Origin: Parabacteroides massiliensis
GTDB lineage: Bacteria > Bacteroidota > Bacteroidia > Bacteroidales > Tannerellaceae
Reading direction: 5' to 3'
Length of the DNA stretch: 64,000 bases
Assembly (NCBI RefSeq): GCF_900155425.1
Contig: NZ_LT700190.1
Coordinates: 789,386-853,385 of the forward strand
The notes beneath the pieces were generated by a model that saw only the letters and a list, made by a program, of their open reading frames with translations, was not told where the DNA came from and did no database searches. Below, one piece after another: positions 8,447 through 17,126 of the stretch. The position numbers were made by a program, and so were the translations under genes. The first letter of the stretch is position 1. Each line of letters starts with the position of its first letter.

Positions 8447-8894
8447 TTGAGAAGATAAGTTCATTATTTGCAGGAAGTGAATTTTGTAAGAAAAATACAA
8501 AAGGAACCGACACCTGGCACCTCTGATTGTTATCTCTTTAATATATAGTCTATTAAACAGTGTCGGTTAAGTGTCAGGTCCGATAGTTCCCGGACACCCG
8601 GCACTTCTCTGGCACCGGTCTGCAAGCAACCGGCAAACTAACCCGTTTTATGCCACAAACTAAGTCAGAACACCCGAAGAACTAAGTAGAAGCATATAGC
8701 AAAGTATCTGTTGGTAGTTACTACTAACAGCCGATATGTAGTACTACTAATTGCCGATATGTAGTACTACGTATTCACGGTAGGTAGTACCACATATCGG
8801 CAATATGCTACATGTCTTGAATTAGTTTACTGTGACTTTCGAATTAGTTTCCGGTATGTTCCGTATTAGTTGCTCCGTAGAGGATGACTATTTC
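8447..8894. other. 450-bp non-coding region with palindrome array
   Basis: No gene is supported. The region carries several short repeats. AACCGACAC (8505-8513) is the inverse of GTGTCGGTT (8560-8568). GACACCTGGCAC (8509-8520) recurs as GACACCCGGCAC (8593-8604). GCCGATATGTAGTACTAC occurs at 8730-8747 and 8753-8770 and inverted, with one mismatch, at 8784-8801. Scattered ACTAAGT and ATTAGTT words fill the rest. It separates the convergent topA and argS genes. Confidence 0.7.
8730..8801. repeat. Two direct and one inverted copy of an 18-bp unit
   Basis: GCCGATATGTAGTACTAC at 8730-8747 and 8753-8770 (5 bp apart) and its reverse complement, 17 of 18 bases, at 8784-8801. The second and third copies can form an 18-bp stem with a 13-nt loop. 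Each copy also contains the self-complementary GTAGTACTAC (GTAGTACCAC in the third). Confidence 0.85.
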
Positions 8895-10688
8895 TTACAT
8901 TCTTTCCGGAACCTCGATTCCCAACAATGACATGGCCGATTTGACAATCTTGGCTACGTTGGCGGAGAGGACAAGGCGGAACTTCTTCACTTCTTCGTTT
9001 TCTTCGCGAAGGATGGAGAAATCATGATAGAACTGGTTGTATTCCTTGACCAGGTCGTACGTGTAGTTGGCGATGAGGGCGGGGCTGTATTCCTTTCCTG
9101 CTTCGCGAACGACGGAAGCGTAGTCGGCTATCATCTGGATCAGGTTTTCTTCCTTTTCGGAGATAGTGGTCGTTGTCGGCAGTTGCTCCGGTAAAACGAT
9201 GCCCTGCTCGGCCGCTTTACGCAAGACGGAACGGATACGGGCGTATGTATACTGGATGAACGGGCCTGTGTTACCGTTGAAGTCGATCGATTCTTTCGGG
9301 TTGAAAGTCATGTTCTTGCGCGGGTCTACTTTCAGGATGAAGTATTTCAGGGAACCGAGGCCGACCATGCGGGCGATGTCTTCGGCTTCTTCCGGGGTCA
9401 TTTCGTCCACCTTGCCCAACTCCTGCGAGATCTCGCGGGCTGTGCCGATCATCTCTTCCATCAGGTCGTCGGCATCGACAACCGTTCCTTCGCGGCTCTT
9501 CATCTTTCCTTCCGGCAGTTCGACCATGCCGTAAGAGAAATGGACAAGGCCTTTGCCGAACTCGAAGCCCAATTTATCCAACAGGATGGACAATACCTGG
9601 AAATGATAGTTCTGCTCGTTTCCTACCACGTAGATCATTTTGTTGATAGGATAGTCGTCGAAACGCAATTTGGCGGTCCCGATGTCCTGTGTCATGTAGA
9701 CGGAAGTCCCGTCGGCACGGAGCAACAGCTTTTCGTCCAGGCCGTCTTTTGTCAGGTCAGCCCATACGGAACCGTCTTCGCGGCGGTAGAAAATGCCTTT
9801 GTCGAGTCCTTCCAGGACTTTGGACTTGCCTTCCAGATAAGTTTGTGATTCGTAATAAATCTTGTCGAAGTTTACCCCCATCATTTTGTATGTCTCGTCG
9901 AATCCGGCATACACCCAGTTGTTCATCATTTCCCAAAGGGCGCGTACCTCCTTGTCTCCGGCTTCCCATTTACGGAGCATTTCGCGTGCTTCGCCCATCA
10001 GGGGAGAAGCGGCTTCGGCTTCCTCTTTCGTCATGCCTTTCGCTTCGAGGGCGGCGGTCTCTTCTTTCAGTTTGTTGCTGAAAAGGACATAGAAGTCACC
10101 GATCAGATGGTCGCCTTTCTTGCCCGCCGATTCGGGAGTCACGCCGTTGCCCCATTTCTGCCATGCGAGCATGGATTTGCAGATATGGATGCCGCGGTCG
10201 TTTACGATGTTTGTCTTTACCACCTTGTTGCCGTTTGCTTTCATGATCTCGGACAGGCTGTAGCCCAGCAGGTTGTTGCGCACGTGTCCGAGGTGGAGCG
10301 GTTTGTTGGTGTTGGGAGAAGAATATTCGATCATGACCAAAGGGGACTGTTCCGTCACGGGGATGAACCCGTATGACGGCTGGCCGTTGATTTCGTTCAA
10401 TAGATCGATCCAGCAGGCACAGGCGACGGTCAGGTTGAGGAATCCTTTGATTACATTGAATTCGGCAACAGCCGGTTCATGCCGGAGCAGGTATTCGCCA
10501 ATTTCCTGGGCTGTCTGTTCCGGTGATTTCTTCGACATGCGGAGGAAGGGAAAAACTACCAGAGTCAGATGTCCTTTGAACTCTTTTTTTGTCTTTTGCA
10601 GTTGTACCTGGTTAGCCGTCACATCGGCTCCATACAGTTCTTTTATGCCGGCAATGATCGCACCGGTAATCTGTTGTTCGATAACCAT
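8895..10688 (-). CDS. argS: Arginyl-tRNA synthetase
   Basis: A 597-residue class I aminoacyl-tRNA synthetase that charges tRNA-Arg. It has the N-terminal additional domain, the HIGH motif as HLGH at residues 132-135 (NKPLHLGHVRNN), the KMSKS counterpart in EGKMKSREGT, and the C-terminal DALR anticodon-binding domain ending in ANVAKIVKSAMSLLGIEVPERM-type helices. Length is normal. It is transcribed away from HU's terminator; a TACCTTTG -7 element lies 35 bp upstream of the ATG. Confidence 0.97.
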   Translation of the reverse strand: MVIEQQITGAIIAGIKELYGADVTANQVQLQKTKKEFKGHLTLVVFPFLRMSKKSPEQTAQEIGEYLLRHEPAVAEFNVIKGFLNLTVACACWIDLLNEINGQPSYGFIPVTEQSPLVMIEYSSPNTNKPLHLGHVRNNLLGYSLSEIMKANGNKVVKTNIVNDRGIHICKSMLAWQKWGNGVTPESAGKKGDHLIGDFYVLFSNKLKEETAALEAKGMTKEEAEAASPLMGEAREMLRKWEAGDKEVRALWEMMNNWVYAGFDETYKMMGVNFDKIYYESQTYLEGKSKVLEGLDKGIFYRREDGSVWADLTKDGLDEKLLLRADGTSVYMTQDIGTAKLRFDDYPINKMIYVVGNEQNYHFQVLSILLDKLGFEFGKGLVHFSYGMVELPEGKMKSREGTVVDADDLMEEMIGTAREISQELGKVDEMTPEEAEDIARMVGLGSLKYFILKVDPRKNMTFNPKESIDFNGNTGPFIQYTYARIRSVLRKAAEQGIVLPEQLPTTTTISEKEENLIQMIADYASVVREAGKEYSPALIANYTYDLVKEYNQFYHDFSILREENEEVKKFRLVLSANVAKIVKSAMSLLGIEVPERM

Positions 10689-10723
10689 ATTCGTTTAGTA
10701 TATGTTCGGATTTATTTTACCTG

Positions 10724-10731
10724 CAAAGGTA
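10724..10731 (-). promoter_or_regulatory. argS promoter -7 element TACCTTTG
   Basis: CAAAGGTA on the plus strand reads TACCTTTG on the minus strand, matching TAnnTTTG, 35 bp upstream of the argS start. No -33 TTTG is visible at the usual distance. Confidence 0.5.
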
Positions 10732-10758
10732 CAGGATTATTTTGTAAAAACCATAAAT

Positions 10759-10791
10759 AAAAAAGGCACCCCTGCGACGGGATGCCTTTTT
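10759..10791 (-). terminator. HU gene terminator
   Basis: AAAAAGGCACCCC pairs with GGGATGCCTTTTT (one mismatch) around a short loop. On the minus strand the stem is followed by a T-rich run, ending transcription from the HU gene. Confidence 0.8.
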
Positions 10792-10813
10792 ACTATGAGG
10801 ATGTAAAGTTGAA

Positions 10814-11086
10814 TTACTTGATATTTTCTGTCAATTCGGCTCCGGCTTTGAATTTAACCGATTTGCGTGCCGGAATTTCAATTGCTTGTTTCGTTCTCGG
10901 GTTAACGCCCTTACGTGCGGTTTTTTCAGCAACAGAGAAAGAACCAAAACCTAAAAGAGCTACTTTGCCACCTTCTTTTAATTCGCTGGATACTGTTTCA
11001 ACAAAAGCCTCTACTGCTTTCTTTGCATCAACTTTGCTTAAACCGGATTTTTCCGCTACAGCATTGATAAATTCTGTTTTGTTCAT
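10814..11086 (-). CDS. hup: HU family DNA-binding protein
   Basis: A 90-residue histone-like nucleoid protein. It begins MNKTEFINAVAEKSGLSK, carries the family core GFGSFSVAEKTARKGVNPRT with the DNA-intercalating Pro arm, and ends in KFKAGAELTENIK. It binds DNA as a dimer, bends it and compacts the nucleoid. It is monocistronic, with a fully formed promoter and its own terminator, as expected for an abundant protein. Confidence 0.95.
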   Translation of the reverse strand: MNKTEFINAVAEKSGLSKVDAKKAVEAFVETVSSELKEGGKVALLGFGSFSVAEKTARKGVNPRTKQAIEIPARKSVKFKAGAELTENIK

Positions 11087-11143
11087 GATGGTTTGATAAT
11101 TAATATATTAAACATTTTTGTGATAGCCTGAAAAAGTCGGTGT

Positions 11144-11174
11144 CAAATGTAATTCTATTTTAAGATATCGCAAA
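11144..11174 (-). promoter_or_regulatory. HU promoter (-33 TTTG, -7 TACATTTG)
   Basis: On the minus strand TTTG at 11174-11171 and TACATTTG at 11151-11144, with a 19-bp spacer, match the Bacteroidetes consensus. The leader is about 50 nt. Confidence 0.75.
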
Positions 11175-11246
11175 GAAAAAAAGAGTTTTTTTTATTGATT
11201 TACTATGTTTTAGTGCTGCCCTGTCAGAAAAGTACCAAAATATATA

Positions 11247-11254
11247 TACCTTTG
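11247..11254 (+). promoter_or_regulatory. Rhomboid operon -7 element TACCTTTG
   Basis: Matches TAnnTTTG, 22 bp before the first rhomboid ATG. No -33 TTTG at the expected distance. Confidence 0.55.
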
Positions 11255-11275
11255 TCCATAAATTGATAAATAAGT

Positions 11276-11986
11276 ATGATGAATCAAAATGGTTCGGGAT
11301 TTCTGAACAGCATCCCGATGGTTACGAAAAACCTTATCATAATCAACCTGCTGTTTTGGGTGGCGAGTCTTGTTTTGCCTAAAGTCGGGATTGATTTAGT
11401 TCAGCTGCTTGGGCTGCACTTTCCGGGTGTGAAGGATTTCTATCCTTTTCAGTTTGTTTCTTACATGTTCATGCATGATACTCACTCGTTCGCACACGTA
11501 TTCTTCAATATGTTCGGTGTCTATATGTTTGGACGTGTGCTGGAGAATGTCTGGGGGCCGAAGCGTTTCCTGATCTTTTATATGGTGACGGGGATCGGAG
11601 CTGGCATCGCGCAAGAGCTGGTCTGGCTGTATTCCGTCCATTCCTTCGCCAGCGCGAACGGGGTGACGCTGGCACAGTTGGTTGCGGGCGATCCTTCGTT
11701 GAACTACCTGATCACGATCGGTGCTTCCGGTTCCGTATTCGGTATTTTGCTGGCGTTTGCCATGTTGTTCCCGAATGTTCCGCTGTATCTGATGTTCATC
11801 CCGATTCCTATCAAGGCCAAATATTTCGTGATCTTTTACGGATTGGCCGAATTGTTCATGGGAGTCGCCAATAACGGAGGTGATTCCGTAGCGCATTTTG
11901 CGCATCTGGGCGGCATGCTTTTCGGGTTTTTCCTTGTACGGTATTGGAAAAAGAAAGATATAGGCAATGGACGATATTTTTACTAA
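11276..11986 (+). CDS. Rhomboid family intramembrane serine protease
   Basis: A 236-residue membrane protein with six predicted helices. Catalytic Ser151 lies in GASGSVFG (helix 4) and the likely partner His210 in HFAHLGGMLFG (helix 6). The L1 loop holds the usual NMFGVYMFGRVLE segment. Rhomboids cleave transmembrane helices within the bilayer; the substrate is unknown. Its 3' end overlaps the next rhomboid gene by 20 bp, so the two are cotranscribed and probably translationally coupled. No extra soluble domain is present. Confidence 0.92.
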   Translation: MMNQNGSGFLNSIPMVTKNLIIINLLFWVASLVLPKVGIDLVQLLGLHFPGVKDFYPFQFVSYMFMHDTHSFAHVFFNMFGVYMFGRVLENVWGPKRFLIFYMVTGIGAGIAQELVWLYSVHSFASANGVTLAQLVAGDPSLNYLITIGASGSVFGILLAFAMLFPNVPLYLMFIPIPIKAKYFVIFYGLAELFMGVANNGGDSVAHFAHLGGMLFGFFLVRYWKKKDIGNGRYFY

Positions 11987-12845
11987 TCTCAGACGGACTT
12001 TCAATTCCGGCAACATCCTGGCGAAACTGATTTATATCAATGTCGGGCTGTTCGTTGTCATACGCTTGACGAGTGTGGTCCTGATGCTGTTCAACCTGGG
12101 CGGCTTCCCGTTTTTGCAGTATCTGCAGATGCCTTCGTCTCCCGAATTGCTTTTGTACCGGCCGTGGACGATTTTCACTTATATGTTCACGCATTTCGAC
12201 TTCCTGCATATTCTGTTTAATATGCTGTGGCTGTACTGGTTCGGCGGCCTGTTCCTGACTTTTTTTAGCGAGCGGCAATTGGGCGGCCTGTATCTGTTAG
12301 GAGGCATAGCGGGAGCGGTCTTGTTCCTGGTGGCCTACAACGTGTTCCCTTATTTCCGTACGGTTGCCGCCTATAGCTATTTGATGGGGGCGTCAGCATC
12401 GGTCATGGCGATTGTGTTTGCAGTCTCTTTCTACCGGAAAGATTTGGAAATCGGCCTGTTCCTGATCGGTAGGATCAAGCTGGTTTATCTGGCACTGTTT
12501 ACATTTGTGATCGACTTGCTGGCCATTACGTCTACGAATGCCGGCGGCCATATCGCCCATATCGGCGGCGCGTTGTTCGGTATCTGGTTTGCCGCCCGGA
12601 TCAAGGAAGGTAAAGATTTGACGGCTCCGATGAACCGCCTGCTCGACCGGGTGGTGAATTTGGTGAAACCGAAACCCAGGATGCGTGTGACCTATAAACG
12701 TCCGGAGAGCGATTATGAATATAACGCCCGTAAACACCGGGAGACGGTCGAACTGGATACGATATTGGACAAATTGAAACGTTCCGGCTACGAAAGCCTT
12801 TCGGCGGAAGAAAAGAAAAAACTATTTGATGCCAGCAAAAAATGA
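11967..12845 (+). CDS. Second rhomboid family protease with C-terminal tail
   Basis: A 292-residue rhomboid. The active-site motif is GASASVMA (Ser143), with Ala in place of the second Gly of GxSG, and His198 in GGHIAHIGGALFG. FDFLHILFNMLWLYWFG is the conserved loop 1 segment. After the last helix there is a charged cytoplasmic tail of about 80 residues (KPKPRMRVTYKRPESDYEYN onward). It overlaps the upstream rhomboid and shares a 4-bp ATGA overlap with the downstream phosphatase gene. The tail and the pairing suggest a specialised role or a partner of the first rhomboid; the substrate is unknown. Confidence 0.9.
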   Translation: MDDIFTNLRRTFNSGNILAKLIYINVGLFVVIRLTSVVLMLFNLGGFPFLQYLQMPSSPELLLYRPWTIFTYMFTHFDFLHILFNMLWLYWFGGLFLTFFSERQLGGLYLLGGIAGAVLFLVAYNVFPYFRTVAAYSYLMGASASVMAIVFAVSFYRKDLEIGLFLIGRIKLVYLALFTFVIDLLAITSTNAGGHIAHIGGALFGIWFAARIKEGKDLTAPMNRLLDRVVNLVKPKPRMRVTYKRPESDYEYNARKHRETVELDTILDKLKRSGYESLSAEEKKKLFDASKK

Positions 12846-13963
12846 GCGAGCGGTTTAAAGCGATTAGGATTCTGTTCAAGTCTGTAGTCGGTGCTGCCAA
12901 TGTGATAGTGATCCTGCTATTCGTCGCATCCGCCTTCTCGGACCGGATTTCTCCGGATAGGAGTGTGCTTTTCTCTTATCTTGGATTGGGATTCCCTGTG
13001 TTTTGCGTTTTGAACTTTTGTTTTATCCTTTATTGGCTGTTCCTTTGGGAATGGCGGTTCGTTTTGATCGGGTTGTGTTCGTTACTGATCTGCCGGGGAC
13101 CTGTGACCCGCTATTTCCCTTTCCATAACAGAGTGAGCGAGATACCGAAAGAGAATGTGCTGAAAGTCTTGACCTACAACGTTATGGGATTTGGCTATAA
13201 AGGCCATACGGAAGATTCTCCGAACCCGATCCTGCGGTATATCGCGAATTCCGGAGCAGACATCGTGTGCCTGCAGGAATATGCGGTGGGAACATCCAAG
13301 AACTTTTTGACGAACCAGAAGATAGCCAATGCCTTGAAGATGTACAAGTATCGTTCGGTTATCCCGGTCGGCACTTCAGGCACGCTCAGATTCAATATCG
13401 CCGTGTTTTCCAAATATCCGATTTCCAAATCCCGCAAGATCAAATACGAGAGCTCTTTTAACGGTTCGTCCATCCATGAGCTGGATATAAACGGAAAGAA
13501 ACTGACTTTGATCAATAACCACCTGGAATCTTTCAAGCTGACAATGGAGGACCGGACTCATTATTCCGCATTTATCAAGAATTTGAATTCCGAAACGCTC
13601 GACGGTTTGAGAAGTTCCATCGAACAGAAGTTGGGCCCCGCCTTCCGGATACGTGCCCGCCAAGCGAGGGCGGTCGCCGAGGAAATAAAAAAGATCGATA
13701 CCGATTATATCCTGGTCTGCGGCGATTTCAACGATACGCCTGTTTCTTACGCCCATCGTACGATCCAGGGACCGCTGAAAGATGCTTATGCCGCTTCAGG
13801 CCGTGGCGTCGGGGTCACCTATAATGAAAACTTCTTCTGGTTCCGCATCGACAACATCCTGCATTCCGCCAACATGAAACCGATCAACTGCACGGTCGAC
13901 AAGGTCCGCTATTCCGATCATTACCCCTTGTGGTGCTACTTGCAACTGAAAATGGATCGTTGA
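12842..13963 (+). CDS. Membrane-anchored endonuclease/exonuclease/phosphatase family protein
   Basis: A 373-residue protein with two to three N-terminal hydrophobic segments (residues about 14-33, 42-68 and 71-86) and a C-terminal EEP-fold catalytic domain. Visible motifs: LTYNVMGFG, DIVCLQEY (metal-binding Glu), LINNHLES, LVCGDFNDTP and YSDHYPLW. The catalytic domain most likely faces the periplasm. Substrate could be a phospholipid, inositol phosphate or nucleic acid; sequence does not decide. It starts in the stop of the second rhomboid (ATGA), forming a three-gene operon. Confidence 0.88.
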   Translation: MSERFKAIRILFKSVVGAANVIVILLFVASAFSDRISPDRSVLFSYLGLGFPVFCVLNFCFILYWLFLWEWRFVLIGLCSLLICRGPVTRYFPFHNRVSEIPKENVLKVLTYNVMGFGYKGHTEDSPNPILRYIANSGADIVCLQEYAVGTSKNFLTNQKIANALKMYKYRSVIPVGTSGTLRFNIAVFSKYPISKSRKIKYESSFNGSSIHELDINGKKLTLINNHLESFKLTMEDRTHYSAFIKNLNSETLDGLRSSIEQKLGPAFRIRARQARAVAEEIKKIDTDYILVCGDFNDTPVSYAHRTIQGPLKDAYAASGRGVGVTYNENFFWFRIDNILHSANMKPINCTVDKVRYSDHYPLWCYLQLKMDR

Positions 13964-13987
13964 CATTTTGCTTCGGAAAAACAGATT

Positions 13988-14878
13988 CTATTTTTCTGTT
14001 TCTTTTTTGCGATAGGCAGAAGGAGAGCAACTCATTACTTTTGTAAACGTGCGAGAGAAATAAGCCGCATCCTCGAATCCCAGGTGTGTGGCGATCTCGT
14101 TCAACTTCATGTTTGTCAGCTCTATATATTCACAAGCCTTTTGTATCTTCAGACGTATGAAGTAATTCATGGGTGAGACCCCGGTTTCACTAAAGAAGAG
14201 AGCCGAGAAATGAGAAGAAGAATATTTGAAATAAGATGCTAAATCCTTTAAAGTAAGATTCTGTTGGAGATTTTCACGCATATAATGTATCACCCGTGCC
14301 GTGAACGGATATTCTTTTTGCGAAGGAATCATGATATGGCGGAATTGCTTTAGATAAATGAAAGAGGCCAGAAACACATAAAGGCACATGGAGGAATAGA
14401 TCATGTATTCTTTTATATATCCCATGGAGAAACTACTATAGATTTCCTCAAACAGGCGTAAGCGATCTTGCAGGCGGGAATATTCGTTCGGTAAAATAGT
14501 GACCGGAACCGGGTGGGGCGGCAGGAACTGATCGCGAAGTTTGCCTTGAAAGTGTAGCCAGTAAATAGTCCATGGGTCTGTTTCGTCTGCCCCGAATGAA
14601 TAAGGGATACCGGGAGGAATGATGATATATTGGTGTCTCTCTACGGTATATTGTTTACCAAGAATACGATACCATCCTTTCCCTTCTGTACAGTAAATAA
14701 GCATGGCGTAGTCACAACCCTGTTCTTTTTGAAGAAAATGATATTTAACACGGGGAAAGAAACCTATCTTGCGTACATATAAATTGCAGATGAGCGGTTC
14801 CTTTTGATAACCGGCCAATAGCTCTTTGGGTAAAGAAACGAGTCGTTCTCCCTTAAATCCTTCTTTTATCTTAATCAT
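13988..14878 (-). CDS. AraC family transcriptional regulator
   Basis: A 296-residue regulator. The N-terminal cupin-like sensing domain (about residues 40-130, with YCTEGKGWYRI and IIIPPGIPYSFG) is of the type that binds sugars. Two C-terminal helix-turn-helix units cover about residues 190-290, with LKDLASYFKYSSSHFSALF and LNEIATHLGFEDAAYFSRTF followed by SPSAYRK. It is divergent from the mannoside locus that begins 107 bp away and is the natural candidate for its regulator; that link is inferred from position. Confidence 0.92.
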   Translation of the reverse strand: MIKIKEGFKGERLVSLPKELLAGYQKEPLICNLYVRKIGFFPRVKYHFLQKEQGCDYAMLIYCTEGKGWYRILGKQYTVERHQYIIIPPGIPYSFGADETDPWTIYWLHFQGKLRDQFLPPHPVPVTILPNEYSRLQDRLRLFEEIYSSFSMGYIKEYMIYSSMCLYVFLASFIYLKQFRHIMIPSQKEYPFTARVIHYMRENLQQNLTLKDLASYFKYSSSHFSALFFSETGVSPMNYFIRLKIQKACEYIELTNMKLNEIATHLGFEDAAYFSRTFTKVMSCSPSAYRKKETEK

Positions 14879-14915
14879 GATGGATGAATCGTAAAATTGT
14901 ACAAGTAAATCAGAA

Positions 14916-14923
14916 CAAATGTA
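14916..14923 (-). promoter_or_regulatory. AraC gene -7 element TACATTTG
   Basis: CAAATGTA on the plus strand reads TACATTTG on the minus strand, 37 bp upstream of the AraC start. It lies in the divergent 107-bp control region; a plus-strand TTTG at 14952-14955 may be part of the opposing promoter. Confidence 0.45.
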
Positions 14924-14985
14924 CTATTCTTATCCAGATTATTAAAATAATTTTGCCGATATAAATCATAATATAGTACCATGAG

Positions 14986-16731
14986 ATGAGAAAAAGCAAT
15001 TATGATAAAAAGCCGGCCACCGTTGTAAACGGTACATTGTGGAAAGGTTGGGAGGCGGTACGAGATCGCTTGAAGGAGGTACATGCGCAAACGGATGGAC
15101 CACAAGTTTGGGTGGTGGAATGTTACCAAGGTGTCCATCACGAGGAGTTGATACATGAGTTGCAAGCGCTTCGACCGGATCGTTTCATTAATACGCAAGA
15201 TTTGTTTAAACCGGTGGAAGAGATAGAAATGATGACAGATCCTTATTTGACGGATGATCGGTTGTTTGGTTATCGGGCTCATTTTTCTTATACGGATTTC
15301 TTGGATATGGAGAAGGTGCATGTTTGCCGGGATTCTTTGCGTGAAGGAAAAGGCTGGACAATCGTTTATGGCCACGCTGCCGGCGAGCTCGTTCCCGCTC
15401 CGGATAAACTGATCTATGTGGATATGGCCCGTTGGGAGATACAGATGCGTTCCCGTAGAAAAGAGGTGAACGGTTTAGGTGTGGAAAACCGTGAGGAAGC
15501 TCCGTCGTACCACTATAAGCGAGGGTATTTTATCGATTGGATCGTTTGTGATAATTTGAAGAAGAAATTGCTCTCCAAGGTCGATTATTGGTTGGACACC
15601 CATATTGCCGGAACACCTAAGATGATATCAGGAGGGACTCTGAAAGAGGGATTGGAGAAAACGGCGCATGCACCGTTTCGGGTCGTACCGTTTTTTGATC
15701 CGGCTCCATGGGGGGGCCAATGGATGAAAGAGGTCTGTGATCTGGATAAAAAGCAAAAGAATTTCGGGTGGTGTTTTGATTGCGTGCCCGAAGAAAACAG
15801 TTTATACTTGAAAGTGGCCGAAGAGTTGTTTGAGATACCTTCCAATGATTTGGTATTCTATAAGACAAGAGAATTGCTTGGAGGGCCGGTCGAAGCTCGT
15901 TTCGGACAAGATTTCCCGATCCGTTTCGATTTCTTGGATACGATGGGAGGAGGAAACTTGAGCTTGCAAGTGCATCCGGTCACTCAATATATCCGGGATA
16001 CGTTCGGGATTTATTATACACAGGATGAGAGCTACTATCTGTTGGATGCCGAGGAAAATGCAACCGTTTATCTGGGATTGAAAACAGGGGTGAATCCAGA
16101 CGAGATGATCGCAGCCTTAAACGAGTCCCAGCAGACCGGAAAAACTTTCGATACGGAAAAATATGTCAATAAATGGCCGGCTAAACGGCATGATCATTAT
16201 TTAATACCAGCAGGAACGATTCATTGTTCGGGTGCCGGTGCGATGGTACTTGAAATTAGCGCTACCCCAAGTATCTTTACGTTTAAGCTTTGGGATTGGG
16301 GGCGCTTGGGATTGGACGGGTTGCCTCGACCGATTAATATCGGCCACGGCGCGAAAGCGATACAATGGGAACGGCAGACAGAATTTGTACGCCATCATTT
16401 AATTAACCAAGTGGAGACGATCGCTGAGGGAGACGGATGGCGAGAGGAGCGGACTGGCTTGCATGAGAATGAGTTCATTGAAACTCGCCGTCATTGGTTC
16501 ACGGATATTGTGTCTCACAATACGAATGGAGGGGTGCAAGTGTTGAATGTAATCAAAGGAGATGAATTGATCGTGGAGAGCCCGACAACGGCGTTTGAGC
16601 CATTTGTGGTTCATTATGCGGAGACTTTCATCATTCCGGCTTGTGTCGGTGAGTACACAATCCGCCCTTATGGGGTGTCCGTAGGCAAATATTGCGGTAC
16701 GATAAAAGCATATGTAAGATTTAGACAATAA
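14986..16731 (+). CDS. Class I mannose-6-phosphate isomerase-like protein with extra N-terminal domain
   Basis: A 581-residue protein. From about residue 220 it is a type I phosphomannose isomerase-like cupin: NLSLQVHP gives metal ligands Q328 and H330, and HCSGAGAMVLEIS gives H413 and E423. This interconverts mannose-6-phosphate and fructose-6-phosphate. The first 200 or so residues form an additional domain (WVVECYQGVHHEELIHEL, then YGHAAGELVP) that may be a P-loop kinase relative, but no Walker A motif is present, so it is not predicted to bind ATP. It is the first gene after the divergent AraC regulator. The isomerase fold is well supported; exact substrate is inferred from the mannosidase neighbours. 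Confidence 0.82.
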   Translation: MRKSNYDKKPATVVNGTLWKGWEAVRDRLKEVHAQTDGPQVWVVECYQGVHHEELIHELQALRPDRFINTQDLFKPVEEIEMMTDPYLTDDRLFGYRAHFSYTDFLDMEKVHVCRDSLREGKGWTIVYGHAAGELVPAPDKLIYVDMARWEIQMRSRRKEVNGLGVENREEAPSYHYKRGYFIDWIVCDNLKKKLLSKVDYWLDTHIAGTPKMISGGTLKEGLEKTAHAPFRVVPFFDPAPWGGQWMKEVCDLDKKQKNFGWCFDCVPEENSLYLKVAEELFEIPSNDLVFYKTRELLGGPVEARFGQDFPIRFDFLDTMGGGNLSLQVHPVTQYIRDTFGIYYTQDESYYLLDAEENATVYLGLKTGVNPDEMIAALNESQQTGKTFDTEKYVNKWPAKRHDHYLIPAGTIHCSGAGAMVLEISATPSIFTFKLWDWGRLGLDGLPRPINIGHGAKAIQWERQTEFVRHHLINQVETIAEGDGWREERTGLHENEFIETRRHWFTDIVSHNTNGGVQVLNVIKGDELIVESPTTAFEPFVVHYAETFIIPACVGEYTIRPYGVSVGKYCGTIKAYVRFRQ

Positions 16732-16742
16732 GGAAATAGGAT

Positions 16743-17126
16743 ATGTACACAAATGATGCTCGAATCGTAATGACACTGGATGCCGGAGGAACCAACTTTG
16801 TTTTCTCTGCAATCCAAGGCGGTCTGGAAATAGTCGATCCGGTAGTCCTTCCGGCTTGTGCGGATTGTTTAGAGAATGCACAGACGGGAATGATGGACGG
16901 TACTCGTTTCGGGCGTTTACAAAAGAAAGTATATGATTTGGATGATGAGATTAGTTTCTTTGCTTTTGCCAGGGGAGAAGCAGTAGAGGTTTCTGTCCCG
17001 GGGACGAATCGTAAGGTTGGATATGATCCTTGTAAACGGACCGGAGTGATACTCAGCAGGCAGGGAGCCAATCGTTCGATTGCAATGGGTGCTTATGTTT
17101 TTGCGTTAAACCATCTATCAGAATGA
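16743..17126 (+). pseudogene. ROK family sugar kinase with large internal deletion
   Basis: A 127-residue frame that joins the two ends of a ROK kinase. Residues about 8-45 are the N-terminal ATP-binding start (IVMTLDAGGTNFVFSAIQGG). Residues about 54-127 match the extreme C-terminus of such kinases (KVYDLDDEISFF, VPGTNRKVGYDP, GANRSIAMGAYVFAL). The middle of the fold, with the sugar site, catalytic Asp and zinc motif, is missing; intact members are about three times longer. The join is in frame, near ENAQTGMMDGTRFG. It would have been the mannose or fructose kinase of this locus. A residual function is unlikely. The stop overlaps the GH92 start (ATGA). Confidence 0.8.
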
